Below, piece by piece: positions 49,461 through 59,345 of a DNA stretch of 64,000 bases. The stretch's first letter is position 1; every line of letters begins with the position of its first letter. Below the pieces are notes generated by a model, which saw only the letters and a list, made by a program, of their open reading frames with translations, did no database searches and was not told the origin of the DNA. The stretch is from the NCBI RefSeq assembly GCF_041052385.1, contig NZ_CP163439.1, forward strand, positions 5,569,001 through 5,633,000, in the 5' to 3' direction. Made by a program: the position numbers and the translations under genes. This stretch comes from Streptomyces sp. R28 (lineage in GTDB: Bacteria > Actinomycetota > Actinomycetes > Streptomycetales > Streptomycetaceae).

Positions 49461-50387
49461 TCAGGCCTTGGAGAGCGTGACCTGCGACTCCTGCTGTCCG
49501 GTGTCGACGGTCACCGGATAGTCCCGGTCATCCGCCTGGGCCCTGCTGCGCACCGTCGCGGTGCCGGGCTGGAACGATGTGCCGGGTTCCTGGCTGGTGA
49601 GGCCGACGGACCACGGGACGGGTGCGCCCGGGGTGCAGGCCACGGTCGTCTGGTACGACGCGCCGGGCGTCGCCTTCTTCTGGACCTGGAAGACCTGGCC
49701 GGTGAGCGAGACGCTGGCAGGCTTGTTGCACGTCACGGTGCCACCGACGGTGATCCGGCCGTCCGGGACGCGGACCGTGCCGCCGGGGTCGGTGTTCGCC
49801 TGCAGGGCGAGTTCGGCCGCAGGCTCGGGCATGACCGCGTGTACCGCACCGCGCAGCGGCACCGTCGATCCGTTGCAGTACTGCTCGAAGGTGGCGTCGA
49901 GTTCGCGGACGTAGCCATAGGGGCCGAAGGAGATGTGCTCGATGGTGAAAGACCCAGAGCTGGTGTTGCACCACTTCTCGGTCCCGTTGTCGGTCCCGCT
50001 GAACACGAGCTCCGGATCCTGGGGCTGGGCGTAGGGCCACTGCTTCGCCCCCGTGTACGTGGTGCCCTCGGTCAGCTTCTGACCGTCGGGGGCGGCGACG
50101 ATGAGGCGCCAGAGCGTGCCCTCCTGCGCGTCCACCGCGACGGTGAGGCCGTTTTGGTCCGTGCTGCCCTGGACGTCGAAGAGCTGGACCGCTCCCGCCG
50201 TGTACGCGTACGACTGACCCCCTGAAATGGGCTCGCCCGCTTCGCCGCCGAAGCTCAGCGATCCCGACGCCGCGCTCTGCGCCTGCGCACTGCCCACCAG
50301 CGGTGCGGCCGTGAGCGCGACCGTCATCGCCGCGACGACGCCCAAGGTCCGGGCGAGTATGCGTCTCGGCGTGGTACTTCTCGTCAA
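49461..50387 (-). CDS. Secreted hypothetical protein
   Basis: The 308-residue protein has a signal peptide (RRILARTLGVVAAMTVALTA, cleavage near AQA-QS) and an all-beta mature part with three Cys: EKWCNTSS, FEQYCNGST and VTCNKPASVS. Repeated strand patterns suggest one or two immunoglobulin-like domains (SVGLTSQEPGTSFQPGTATV). No catalytic motif. TTG 50387 with GGGGGGA upstream is preferred; another TTG at 50411 would add eight residues. It is expressed alone, from an AT-rich promoter region (50400-50470). Confidence 0.7.
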   Translation of the reverse strand: MTRSTTPRRILARTLGVVAAMTVALTAAPLVGSAQAQSAASGSLSFGGEAGEPISGGQSYAYTAGAVQLFDVQGSTDQNGLTVAVDAQEGTLWRLIVAAPDGQKLTEGTTYTGAKQWPYAQPQDPELVFSGTDNGTEKWCNTSSGSFTIEHISFGPYGYVRELDATFEQYCNGSTVPLRGAVHAVMPEPAAELALQANTDPGGTVRVPDGRITVGGTVTCNKPASVSLTGQVFQVQKKATPGASYQTTVACTPGAPVPWSVGLTSQEPGTSFQPGTATVRSRAQADDRDYPVTVDTGQQESQVTLSKA

Positions 50388-50479
50388 GGTCCCCCCAAAG
50401 GAGTGTTCCAAGAAACATCTGGGAGGCCGTCAGGCCCCACTGTAGAAGCGCTTGAGCTGCAACAAGCGTCACACTGGCC

Positions 50480-51043
50480 TCAGAAGTCGACTTCCTTCGC
50501 GGTGAGGATCCGGGCGCCCATGTTGCGCTCCATCATCTCCAGGGCGGCGGCAGCCAGATGGGGATGGATGGAGGCGACCGCGTCCCTGGGCACCGTGACC
50601 TCCAGGTGGCGGATGTGCGCGTCCAGGGCGGAGTACAGGACGCACTGCTCGGTGACCTGGCCGGCCAGCACCACCTGCCCGACGTCCAGTCGCCACAGGA
50701 GGTAGGCCAGGGGCGTCTCGTAGAAGACGGAATGGCGGGCCTTCACCACGAAGAGGGACTCGTCGTCGGGCCGTATCGGCTCGATCAGGTCGGCGTGCGG
50801 TCGGGCCAGCGCGGTGTCCACGAGTTCGCCGTGGTGGGAGCGCCACACTCCGAAGTTGTCGTTCGCGTAGATCACCGGCACGTCCGCCTTGCGGGCCCGG
50901 CCGATCAGCTCCGCCAGGACGGGCACGACGCGCCGGACGGACGGCACGAGCAACTCGGCGTCCTCGTGGTCGTAAGTGTTGATCATGTCCACCACGACAA
51001 GAGCGAGCCCCGTCGGGTCGGTACGCCGGTCCACGACCTCCAC
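50480..51043 (-). CDS. Isochorismatase-family cysteine hydrolase
   Basis: This 187-residue alpha/beta protein carries the catalytic triad of the family: Asp in LALVVVDMINTY (about 18), Lys in LFVVKARHSVFYETPL (about 100) and Cys in VTEQCVLYSALDAHIRHLEV (about 135). Family members hydrolyse isochorismate, nicotinamide or small amides; the closest look is the stand-alone cysteine hydrolase group. The GTG start is the best fit with family length, though its Shine-Dalgarno is weak. Divergent from the membrane protein gene at 51197. Confidence 0.86.
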   Translation of the reverse strand: MEVVDRRTDPTGLALVVVDMINTYDHEDAELLVPSVRRVVPVLAELIGRARKADVPVIYANDNFGVWRSHHGELVDTALARPHADLIEPIRPDDESLFVVKARHSVFYETPLAYLLWRLDVGQVVLAGQVTEQCVLYSALDAHIRHLEVTVPRDAVASIHPHLAAAALEMMERNMGARILTAKEVDF

Positions 51044-51196
51044 CGTCCGTCCAGCTGTCCGGGAACGCGCTGGCGAGTACCCGGTGGCTCGACGGGCGTA
51101 ACAACGGCGGGCGGGTGTTCCGGTCGGGCCGGAGGGTACTGGGAGGCGGACCCGGCGGGGTCGAAGGCCCCGCGGACGGCGTTCACAGGAGGTGTC

Positions 51197-51841
51197 ATGG
51201 GAGCAGCGCGCTTTCTGCCCCGGAAGGTCTGGCGACAGTGGCGGCAAGCCGACGACCTGCGGCCCGGGCCGCACCCGACCGACGTCGAGGCCGCCGCCCG
51301 CCGGTTCCTGCTGCTCGGGCTTCTCCCCCTGTGGGTGGTGCCCGGCCTCGCGGACTGGTGGATGCACCGGCGGACGGGCATCGAGCGCACCAGCGGGACC
51401 AAGGAGTCCGCGGTCCACGCGCTGATGATGACCGAGGCCGGGGTACCGGTCCTCATGGGGTTGCTCGCCCGCGTCAATCCCCTGGTGCTCACCACGATGG
51501 GCGCGTCCGCCCTGGCGCACGGGGCCACCGCGCTGTACGACGTGTCGCTGGCCACCGGCGAGCGTGAGATCCGCCCCGTCGAGCAGCACATCCACAGCTT
51601 CCTCGAAGTGCTGCCGCTCACCGCTCTGGCGTTCACCGCCTGCCTGCACCCCGACCAGGTCCGCTCGACCCTGCGCGGCGGCTCGCATCCGCAGGACTGG
51701 CGCCTGCTGCCCAAGGAACGTCCGCTGTCGGCCGGGTATCTCGCGGGGCTCGCGGGCGTGATCGGGTTGGGGGTCGCTCTGCCGTACGCCGAGGAGCTGC
51801 TGCGGTGTCTGCGGGCGCGCTCCGGGGGTGGGGCGGCGTAG
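51197..51841 (+). CDS. Hypothetical multi-TM membrane protein
   Basis: This 214-residue protein has about four TM helices (FLLLGLLPLWVVPGLADWWM, VPVLMGLLARVNPLVLTTMG, FLEVLPLTALAFTACL, AGYLAGLAGVIGLGVALPYA) and conserved His residues next to membrane segments: WWMHRRTGIE, AVHALMM, ALAHGATALYD, EQHIHSFLE. The His pattern recalls di-iron or haem membrane proteins but no family was recognised. AGGAGG lies 4 bases before the ATG. It converges on the decarboxylase gene. Confidence 0.7.
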   Translation: MGAARFLPRKVWRQWRQADDLRPGPHPTDVEAAARRFLLLGLLPLWVVPGLADWWMHRRTGIERTSGTKESAVHALMMTEAGVPVLMGLLARVNPLVLTTMGASALAHGATALYDVSLATGEREIRPVEQHIHSFLEVLPLTALAFTACLHPDQVRSTLRGGSHPQDWRLLPKERPLSAGYLAGLAGVIGLGVALPYAEELLRCLRARSGGGAA

Positions 51842-51906
51842 GGGAGGGTGCGCCCGTCAGCTCTCCGCTCAGCTCTCGGCGACGGGTCAGCGCTCTCGGC
51901 GACGGG

Positions 51907-53379
51907 TCAGCGCTCCGCGACGACCCGTACGGTGCCGAGGCGCTGGTCGGCCGCGTCCGGCAGGAACATGCCCGCCTCGACCCCCGTGACCAGGTACTTC
52001 AGGACCGGCTCGGTGAGGCGTTCGCCGGGCAGGACCACGGGGATGCCGGGCGGGTAGGGCGTGATCATCTCGGCGGCGATCCGGTCGACGGCCTCGGTCG
52101 TGGGGACCTTCGCGTGCGGCGCGAAATAGGCGTCCCGGGGCAGCAGGACCTGCTCCATCCGCAGGTCGGCGGGGGAGGGGACGGTGACCTGAGGGGCGTC
52201 CCGCAGTTCGGTGGCGTGGTCGGCCAGCTCGCGCAGCGCCGCGAGCAGCCGCGCCGTGGTCTCTTCGTCGTCGGCGTGGGTGAGCTGCGCGCTGATGCGC
52301 CGGTGGTCGAAGAGGTGGGCGTCGATGTGATGGTGGGCCCGCAGCCGGTCGGCCGCCCGGTAGCCGCTGGTGCCGAGGCCGCTGATGTCCATGACCACCG
52401 GGAGCGGGTCGAAGCCGGCGGCGAGGCCCGGGCCGCAGAAGTCCTTCGCGTCGTTGACGTGGAAGCCGTCGATCGCCTCGATGGCCGAGCGGGTGCGGGC
52501 GGCCAACTCCAGGGCCCGGTCGATGAGTTCGTGGCCGTGCTGGACCATCTGCCGGCGCCAGGCGTCGATGCCGGCGTAGATCAGGACGTTCGGGCTGGTC
52601 GTGCCGAGGAGGTCGGCCCGCGAGGCCAGTTCGGCGGGGTCGACGATGTCGCCCTGGAGATGGAACACCGAGCCCTGTTCCAGACCGCTGCCCATCTTGT
52701 GGATGCTGGTGACGCAGATGTCGGCGCCCGCGTCCATGGCCCACGTCGGCAGATCGTCGTGGAAGGGAAGGTGAGCTCCCCACGCCTCGTCCACGATGAG
52801 CGGCCTTCCGCGCCGGTGACAGACCTCGGCGATGCCCTTGAGGTCGGCCGCGGCGCCGTACGGCGTGGGACTGGTGACCAGGGCCCCGTCCGCGTCCGGA
52901 TACTCCGTGAACGCCTTGTCGTAGGCGGCCGTGGACGGGGGGTGGGCGAGGTGCCGGGAGGCGTCCCACTCGGGCTCCACCCACACCGGCTCGACGCCGG
53001 ACAGGATGAGTCCGGCCACCACCGACTTGTGCGCGTCGCGCCCGACGAGGAGCCGGTGGCCGGGGCAGGTCACCGCCAGCATGGCGGCCTTCACCGACAG
53101 GGAACTGCCGCAGGTCGAGAAGAACGTGTGGTCCGCGTGCACCGCGTCGGCCATGAGGCTCTCGGCCCGCGCCAGCACCCCGCCCCTGGTGAGCCGGTCG
53201 TCCAGGCCGCCGTTGGCCAGGACGTCACCGAAGAAGACGGCATCGCCCAGTACCGCGCGGGCGCGTGGATCGGCGCCGCGTGCGTGTTTGTGGCCTGGGG
53301 GCGTGAACCCCAACTCGTCGACGTTCTGGTACCGGGCGAGCGTTTCGAGGATCGGGGCCTCGGTGTGGTTCGCACCCAT
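51907..53379 (-). CDS. PLP-dependent Orn/Lys/Arg decarboxylase (fold I)
   Basis: The 490-residue enzyme has the fold-I decarboxylase core: GFTPPGHKHARGADP (about 25-39), HTFFSTCGSSLSVKAAML, LIVDEAWGAHLPFHDDLP, and the PLP-Lys in TSIHKMGSGLEQGS (about 240). A C-terminal domain includes ITPYPPGIPVVLPGERL. It should make a polyamine (cadaverine, putrescine or agmatine) from the basic amino acid. It lacks the N-terminal wing of the inducible enterobacterial enzymes. ATG 53379 gives MGANHTEAPIL. A 53-bp low-complexity stretch with repeated CTCTCGGCGACGGGTCAGCG lies just beyond the stop. Confidence 0.87.
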   Translation of the reverse strand: MGANHTEAPILETLARYQNVDELGFTPPGHKHARGADPRARAVLGDAVFFGDVLANGGLDDRLTRGGVLARAESLMADAVHADHTFFSTCGSSLSVKAAMLAVTCPGHRLLVGRDAHKSVVAGLILSGVEPVWVEPEWDASRHLAHPPSTAAYDKAFTEYPDADGALVTSPTPYGAAADLKGIAEVCHRRGRPLIVDEAWGAHLPFHDDLPTWAMDAGADICVTSIHKMGSGLEQGSVFHLQGDIVDPAELASRADLLGTTSPNVLIYAGIDAWRRQMVQHGHELIDRALELAARTRSAIEAIDGFHVNDAKDFCGPGLAAGFDPLPVVMDISGLGTSGYRAADRLRAHHHIDAHLFDHRRISAQLTHADDEETTARLLAALRELADHATELRDAPQVTVPSPADLRMEQVLLPRDAYFAPHAKVPTTEAVDRIAAEMITPYPPGIPVVLPGERLTEPVLKYLVTGVEAGMFLPDAADQRLGTVRVVAER

Positions 53380-53486
53380 GGAGGGCGGGTGCCCCGCAGC
53401 ACGGTCGGCATGCGGGTGCTTCGGACGGACCCGCCGGGGAACTCGGTCGATCCGAACGGCCCACGAGACGAGCGAGGTGCCCGTAC

Positions 53487-53675
53487 ATGTCCAATCCACA
53501 GCAGCCGGAACAGCGGCGCAGCGTCAAGGGCGGTGCCACGCCTCAGGACGTCGCCGAACTCAAGGCCCGCCAGGACCGGGCCAAGGGCGGCCACGCACAC
53601 GCCACGGACAAGGGCGACAAGGGCGGCGGCGAAGGTGGGGGCGTACCCCCGGATCAGCGGCCCGAGCACCCGTGA
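53487..53675 (+). CDS. Small hydrophilic hypothetical protein
   Basis: The 62-residue protein is Gly/Lys/Asp/Gln-rich and without hydrophobic segments (PQDVAELKARQDRAKGG, then DKGDKGGGEGGG). Such small disordered proteins are common in Streptomyces; function unknown. GAGG lies about 10 bases before the ATG. Divergent from the decarboxylase gene. Confidence 0.55.
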   Translation: MSNPQQPEQRRSVKGGATPQDVAELKARQDRAKGGHAHATDKGDKGGGEGGGVPPDQRPEHP

Positions 53676-53815
53676 TCTCACCGCCCCGGACGCGGACCAC
53701 ACGGCCCGAGATCTTTTACGTCGGATTTCCCGGGTACCCGGCGCTTCGCACAGACACCGGAGGTCGGCACGCCCACCGCGGTCGACCCCGGTGAAGAGCG
53801 GACAAGGAGGCATCA

Positions 53816-54292
53816 ATGAGCACGGTCAAGGAAACAGTCGACGTGGACGTCTCGCTCCGCAGGGCATACGACCAGTGGACGCAGTTCGAGGACTTCCCGA
53901 ACTTCATGGAAGGCGTCGACGAGGTCACCCAGCTCGACGACCGGCACAACCACTGGACGACCAGCATCGGTGGGATCAGGCGCGAGTTCGACACGGAGAT
54001 CGTCGACCAGATGGCGGACGACCGGATCACCTGGCGTTCCGTCGGCGGTGACACCCAGCAGCGCGGCTCGGTCCGGTTCGAGCGCCTTGACGACACGCAC
54101 ACCCGGGTGGAGCTCACGATGGACGTCGAGCCGACCGGAGTCGCCGAGAAGGGCGCGGACGCACTGGGCATGATCGACCGGCAGGTGAAGGGCGACCTGC
54201 GCCGCTTCAAGGACTACGTCGAGAGCGGCGGCGGCCCGAGCGGCGGCTGGCGCGGCCGCATCCGCCCGGAGGACCCGGGCACCAGCCTCTGA
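53816..54292 (+). CDS. SRPBCC-family (cyclase/dehydrase-like) protein
   Basis: This 158-residue START/Bet v1-like protein begins TVKETVDVDVSLRRAYDQWT, with QFEDFPNFMEGVDEVTQLDD and the C-terminal helix GMIDRQVKGDLRRFKDYVES typical of the polyketide-cyclase/dehydrase Pfam group. It binds a hydrophobic ligand; stand-alone members in Streptomyces are stress-associated with unknown ligand. AAGGAGG lies 5 bases before the ATG. It stands alone. Confidence 0.86.
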   Translation: MSTVKETVDVDVSLRRAYDQWTQFEDFPNFMEGVDEVTQLDDRHNHWTTSIGGIRREFDTEIVDQMADDRITWRSVGGDTQQRGSVRFERLDDTHTRVELTMDVEPTGVAEKGADALGMIDRQVKGDLRRFKDYVESGGGPSGGWRGRIRPEDPGTSL

Positions 54293-54501
54293 CGCGTCCG
54301 GCGTCAGGCGTTCGGCATGCGGCGTCCGGCATCTCGCCGGAGGACCCAGGCACCAGCCCTGACGCCCGACATGCCCACCCGCAGACACGGACGTCCCGGC
54401 CGGCCCCGCGCTCCAGTGAGGCCGGCCGGGCAGCGTGTCCGGCGGGAGCGCCGTCGGCGCGTGCACGATCCGGGCCGGTGCGACAGACACGGAGGTCGTC
54501 C

Positions 54502-56975
54502 ATGCGAGACGAGGTGGACCGGATCGCGGAGCCCTGGGGCGAGCGCACTCCGTACGGCCCCGGCCCCGGCCTCGACGCCAGGTGGCCGGCGCGGATCGAC
54601 TCGTTCCTGGAGCCCGGCGTGACGGCCGACGCGGTGGAACGGTGGGTGCAGACGGCGTCGCTCCTGCACTCCAACGGGGACGCCATGGACCTCGCCGTCG
54701 CCGAAGGGCGCATCGTCGGGGTGCGGGGCCGCCCGCAGGACCGGGTGAACCGCGGCAGGCTCGGCCCGAAGGACCTGTTCGCCTGGCAGGCGAACCACTC
54801 CCCGGACCGGCTGACCACCCCGCTCGTCCGCAGGGACGGACACCTGGTGGCCTGCGACTGGGACACGGCCATGACCGAGATCGTCGACCGCACCCAGCAC
54901 CTGCTGCACGCATACGGACCCGGCGCCCTCGGCTTCTACACCAGCGGCCAGCTGTTCCTGGAGGAGTACTACACCCTGGTGGTGATCGCCCGCGCCGGGA
55001 TCGGCACCAACCACCTGGACGGCAACACCCGCCTGTGCACGGCGACCGCCGCGGAGGCCCTGAAGGAGACCTTCGGCTGCGACGGCGAGCCCGCCTCCTA
55101 CACGGACATGGACCACGCCGACGTCATCGCTCTGTTCGGGCACAACATGGCCGAGACCCAGCCGGTGCTGTGGATGCGGGTCCTGGACCGTCTGGCGGGC
55201 GGTGCTCCGCCGCGGCTGCTGTGCGTGGACCCGCGCCCCACCCCGCCCGCCCGGCACGCGACCGTCCACCTCGCCCCCCCGCGCGGGGACGAACGTGGCC
55301 CTGCTGAACGCGCTGCTGCACGAGATCATCCGCACCGACCGGATCGACCGCGACTTCATCGACGCGCACACCGTGGGCTACGACGGACTCGCCGAGCGCG
55401 TGGCCGGATGCACCCCCGCCTGGGCCGCCCGGATCTGCGACGTACCGGCCGGCCGGATCGCCGAAGCGGCCGAGCTCCTCGGCGGCGCCGAACGGCTCCT
55501 GTCCACCGTGCTCCAGGGCGTCTACCAGTCCCACCAGGCCACCGCGGCCGCCTGCCAGGTCAACAACCTCCAGCTGATCCGCGGCATGCTCGGCCGTCCC
55601 GGCTGCGGGGTGCTGCAGATGAACGGCCAGCCCACCGCCCAGAACACCCGCGAGTGCGGCGCCGATGGCGACCTGCCCGGCTTCCGCAACTGGGAGAACG
55701 ACACGCACGTGGCCGACCTCGCACGGATCTGGAACGTCGAGCTGCCCGCATCCCGCACTACGCCCCGCCCACCCCGGCGATGCCGATCTTCCGCTACGCC
55801 GAGCAGGGCTCCGTCCACATGCTGTGGATCTCCGCCACCAACCCCGCGGTCTCCCTCCCCGAACTCCACCGCATCCGCGACATCCTCAGCCAGGAACGGC
55901 TGTTCACGGTCGTCCAGGACCTGTACCGCACGGAGACCGCCCAGTTGGCGGACGTCGTCCTGCCCGCCGCGACCTGGGGCGAGAAGACCGGCACGTTCAC
56001 CAACGCCGACCGCACCGTCCACCTCTCCGACCAGGCCGTCGACCCACCCGGCGACGCCCGCCCGGACCTGGACATCCTGCTCGACTACGCCCGCCGGATG
56101 GACTTCCGCGACCAGGACGACCGCCCGCTCGTCACCTGGCACGACGCCGAGTCGGCGTTCGAGGCATGGAAGGAGTGCAGCCGCGGCCACCCCTGCGACT
56201 ACACGGGCCTGACCTACGACCGCCTGCGCGGCGCCAGTGGCATCCAGTGGCCCTGTACACCCGGAACACCCGACGGCACGGAACGCCTCTACACCGACGG
56301 CATCACATGGGCCGCCCCCGACGACTGCGAGACATACGGCAAGGATCTGGTCACCGGCGCATCGGTGTCCGAGACCGAGTACCGCGAGCTCAACCCGGCC
56401 GGCAAGGCGGTCATCAAAGCAGCCGAGTAACTGCCACCCCACGAGACGACGGACGACGCCTACCCCCTGCAACTGAACACGGGCCGCACCCTGTACCACT
56501 TCCACACCCGGACCAAAACCGGCCGCACCCCGCAACTGAACGCCGCCGCCCCCGAGATGTGGGTGGAACTCTCCGCCGCGGAGGCGCTGCGGCACGGCGT
56601 GGCCGAGGGCGACCTGGTCGAGGTCACCAGCCCGCGCGGCTCGGTGCGCGCACGCCTGCGGATCACCGCCATCCGCGACGGCATGGCCTTCCTGCCGTTC
56701 CACTACGGCTACTGGGACACCCCGGAAGGCGACCGCCCCGGAAAGGAAGGCGGCCGGGCCGCGAACGAGGCCACCGTCACCGACCTCTGTTCAAGACAGC
56801 CGCAGCCCGCCTGACCCTCGTCGAACGCGCCGACGGAGCCCCCTGCCCGGCACCGACCACCACGGCCTCCGCCCCGGCCGACCCACGCTCGGCCCCACCC
56901 ACCACGGGCGGCCCCTCAGCCGTGGCCCACCAGACCGTCACACCCCCGCAACCCCCGGAAGGCGACCGGCCATGA
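54502..56975 (+). pseudogene. Molybdopterin oxidoreductase (FdhA/NasA-like), decayed
   Basis: The product starts MRDEVDRIAEPWGERTPYG and has typical large-subunit segments: ARAGIGTNHLDGNTRLCTAT, ADVIALFGHNMAETQPVLW, VLQMNGQPTAQNTRECG, MLWISATNPAVSLPELHRI and the C-terminal LNTGRTLYHFHTRTKTGR with FLPFHYGYWDT. Lesions: one extra base at the CCCCCCC run (about 55275); a compensating one-base loss at about 55750; an in-frame TAA at 56428 where a Tyr is expected; and a deletion with frame change at about 56790, after which FKTAAARLTLVERADG follows. The original stop (56973-56975) overlaps the next start. Confidence 0.8.
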
Positions 56976-57466
56976 GCGGCATCCCATCCGTCCTACGTGC
57001 TCTCTACGACGGCGAACGCGCACTGGAGCAGAACCTGCTCGCCACCGCCGAACGCCACCCGGCCGAGCACGAGGTCCACCACGTCGCCACCGACCTCGCC
57101 CGCTGGTCCCACGAGCAGGCCGAACGCATCGCCCGCGCCGCCGAACCCCACGGCCTGCACCTGTCAGGCCCCGAGGGCCGCCGCCCCTCCCACGCGCTCG
57201 ACGAACCCCCCGACCCCGACCTGCGCCTGCTGAACGACCTGCGCACCCTCCACCTCGCCGCCACCGGGAACTCCCTGGACTGGGAGATGCTCGCCCAGGC
57301 GGCGCAGGCCACCGGCGACGGCCACCTCCTCGCCCTCGCCAGCGCCTGCCACCCACAGACCCTGCGCCAGCTGCGCTGGACCAACACCATGATCAAGACA
57401 CTCGCCCCGCAGCTGCTCTCCTCCGCGAACGGACAGGCGGCGGTGGCGGGGCAGGGCGTGCCGTAG
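56972..57466 (+). CDS. Helical hypothetical protein linked to the oxidoreductase
   Basis: The 164-residue all-helical protein (VLRALYDGERALEQNLLATA, EVHHVATDLARWSHEQAERI, LHLAATGNSLDWEMLAQAAQ) is rich in His and Glu spaced as in ferritin-like four-helix bundles, but no clear metal set is present. Its ATG overlaps the original stop of the oxidoreductase (ATGA), so it was a partner, possibly a chaperone. It is itself intact although the partner is broken. Confidence 0.7.
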   Translation: MSGIPSVLRALYDGERALEQNLLATAERHPAEHEVHHVATDLARWSHEQAERIARAAEPHGLHLSGPEGRRPSHALDEPPDPDLRLLNDLRTLHLAATGNSLDWEMLAQAAQATGDGHLLALASACHPQTLRQLRWTNTMIKTLAPQLLSSANGQAAVAGQGVP

Positions 57467-57499
57467 AAGACCTGACTGGTGTGGCCGCCCGGTGGCACG

Positions 57500-58609
57500 T
57501 CAACCGGTGAGTCCGGCCTTCTCGCAGGCGGACGCGACCTTCGGGGTGCAGATCTGGCCGATGGTGTACACGCCGTCCTTGACCACGGTGTCCTTGATGT
57601 CGTCGACCATCACGGGGACGGGATCGAGCAACACGGCGGGGATGTTCTTGGTGGTGGCCGTGTCGACCGCGGTCCTGGCGATGTCGTCGAGCTTTTCGCC
57701 GCGGCCCAGGGCGACGGCCATCTCGGCGGCCGCGTCGGCCTCGGCCTTGAATGGCTTGTAGACACTCATGTACTGGTCGCCGCTGAGGATGTTCCGCACG
57801 GCCGCGAGGTCGGCGTCCTGGCCGGTGACAGGGGGCCACGGATCGATGCTGGAGGCCTTGAGGGCGGAGATGACGCCGGAGGCGAGACCGTCGTTGGCGG
57901 CGTACACGCCGTCGATGCCGTCCGCGCCCAGGGCGGCGATGGCGCGGACCATGTCGGCGTGGGCGCTCTCCTGCTTCCAGCCCTGGATGTCGTACGTCTT
58001 GCCGATCTCGACCTTGCCCTCGAGGGCGGACAGCGCGCCCTTCTTGAAGGCGACGTTGGTCGGGCTGGTCTGGGGACCGTTCATCATGACGATCCGGCGT
58101 TCGTCCGCCTTGTCGCCCAGGGCCTTGAGGAGTGCCTCGCCCTGGAGCTTGCCGACCCGTTCGTTGTCGAAGGAGACGTAGCCCGAGACCGGGCCCTCGA
58201 CGAGGCCGTCGTAGGCGACGACCGGGATGCCCGCGTCGTGTGCCCTCTCGACCGCGGAGCGCAGGGATCGGAAGTTCACGGCGCTGAGGATCAGGACGTC
58301 GACGTCCTTGTTGATCAAGGTGTCCACCAGTTGCTGCTGGGTGGCCACGTCCCCCTCGGCGTTGCCGTACTCCACCGCGCAGTCCGCGCACAGTTCCTTG
58401 ACCTTCTTCTCGATCAGGGGCTTGTCGAACTGCTCCCAGCGAGTCTGGACGATCTGGGAGAACAGCAGGCCGACCGTGAAGCCGCCGTCGCCGGAGGCGG
58501 CCGCGCCCGAGCCGGCGGACTCCCCGCCCGTGCCGCAGGCAGCCAGGGACACGGCCAGCGACAGTGCGGCGGCCGCGACGACGGCGGTACGACACCCATA
58601 CGCCCTCAC
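57500..58609 (-). CDS. Sugar ABC transporter substrate-binding lipoprotein (ribose/xylose type), orphan
   Basis: This 369-residue protein has a lipoprotein signal (AVVAAAALSLAVSLAACG, lipobox LAAC) and a type I periplasmic-binding fold of the ribose/xylose group: VGLLFSQIVQTRWEQFDK, VDVLILSAVNFRSLRSAVER, IPVVAYDGLVEGPVSGYVSF, ADGIDGVYAANDGLASGVIS and PPVTGQDADLAAVRNILSGD. This resembles XylF-type proteins that bind xylose. No ATPase or permease gene is next to it, so it must share a transporter encoded elsewhere or act as a sensor. GTG 58609 with GGGAGG is preferred. Confidence 0.87.
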   Translation of the reverse strand: MRAYGCRTAVVAAAALSLAVSLAACGTGGESAGSGAAASGDGGFTVGLLFSQIVQTRWEQFDKPLIEKKVKELCADCAVEYGNAEGDVATQQQLVDTLINKDVDVLILSAVNFRSLRSAVERAHDAGIPVVAYDGLVEGPVSGYVSFDNERVGKLQGEALLKALGDKADERRIVMMNGPQTSPTNVAFKKGALSALEGKVEIGKTYDIQGWKQESAHADMVRAIAALGADGIDGVYAANDGLASGVISALKASSIDPWPPVTGQDADLAAVRNILSGDQYMSVYKPFKAEADAAAEMAVALGRGEKLDDIARTAVDTATTKNIPAVLLDPVPVMVDDIKDTVVKDGVYTIGQICTPKVASACEKAGLTG

Positions 58610-58732
58610 ACGGGGACCTCCCTGGCGCTTCCGAGGAACCCCCTGACCGTCCACATCGGCCACTCATTGCCAGGATAGGCCTGGGCGGTGTCGCGGGCAG
58701 GACGGCCAGGACGATGACGGAGTGAGCCGGGC

Positions 58733-59212
58733 TCACGCTCGTCCGGCCTGCCCCCTTGCCGCCAGTACGACGCACACCACCGCCAGCGGCAGCTCCGCGC
58801 CGAGCGCCATCGCCGCCGCCGAGACCTGATCCACGCCCGGTGCCGCCGTCATCGTGTCGAACCAGGCGTCGACCACCAGCAGCGTGGCGGCGGCGGTGGC
58901 CGTGAGCGCGTACAGACGGTGGCCCCGTACGGCCAGCAGTCCCGTGGCGATCAGGCCCAGTGCCTCCGCGGCGTCCAGGCCGATCCAGACGGTGCGCCAG
59001 TTCGAGGCAACGGCGGTTCCGGGCAGACCGTTGGCCAACACGACCAGCCAGGGCAGCAGGGCCAGCCCGCTGGCGACCAGGACGTGTTCCATCCGGAACC
59101 GGCGGCGCACCCGCCCCCGCCGCACGGCCGACCCGCGCTCGACACCAGGTGATTGACGGGTGATCAGCGCGCTCATCAGCTCGGACTCCTCGCGTTCGGG
59201 GTTCTCCTTCAT
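58733..59212 (-). CDS. Small membrane protein, four TM helices
   Basis: The 159-residue protein has a charged N-terminus and four TM helices: MEHVLVASGLALLPWLVVLA, WIGLDAAEALGLIATGLLAV, LYALTATAAATLLVVDAWFD and LGAELPLAVVCVVLAARG. It fits a small Streptomyces membrane family of unknown function. The ATG at 59212 or one at 59176 could be the start. Divergent from the kinase gene at 59346. Confidence 0.7.
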   Translation of the reverse strand: MKENPEREESELMSALITRQSPGVERGSAVRRGRVRRRFRMEHVLVASGLALLPWLVVLANGLPGTAVASNWRTVWIGLDAAEALGLIATGLLAVRGHRLYALTATAAATLLVVDAWFDTMTAAPGVDQVSAAAMALGAELPLAVVCVVLAARGQAGRA

Positions 59213-59345
59213 GGCCTTCAGCCTCGCCCGTGCGGCGATCACAGTCAGTAACGCAGGTGTCCGTTCCGGGGTGGCACCAACTACACCCCCAAGACGGACG
59301 CTTACGCCATGGGCCACCCCTGACCTCGACACTTACCGTTCCCCC

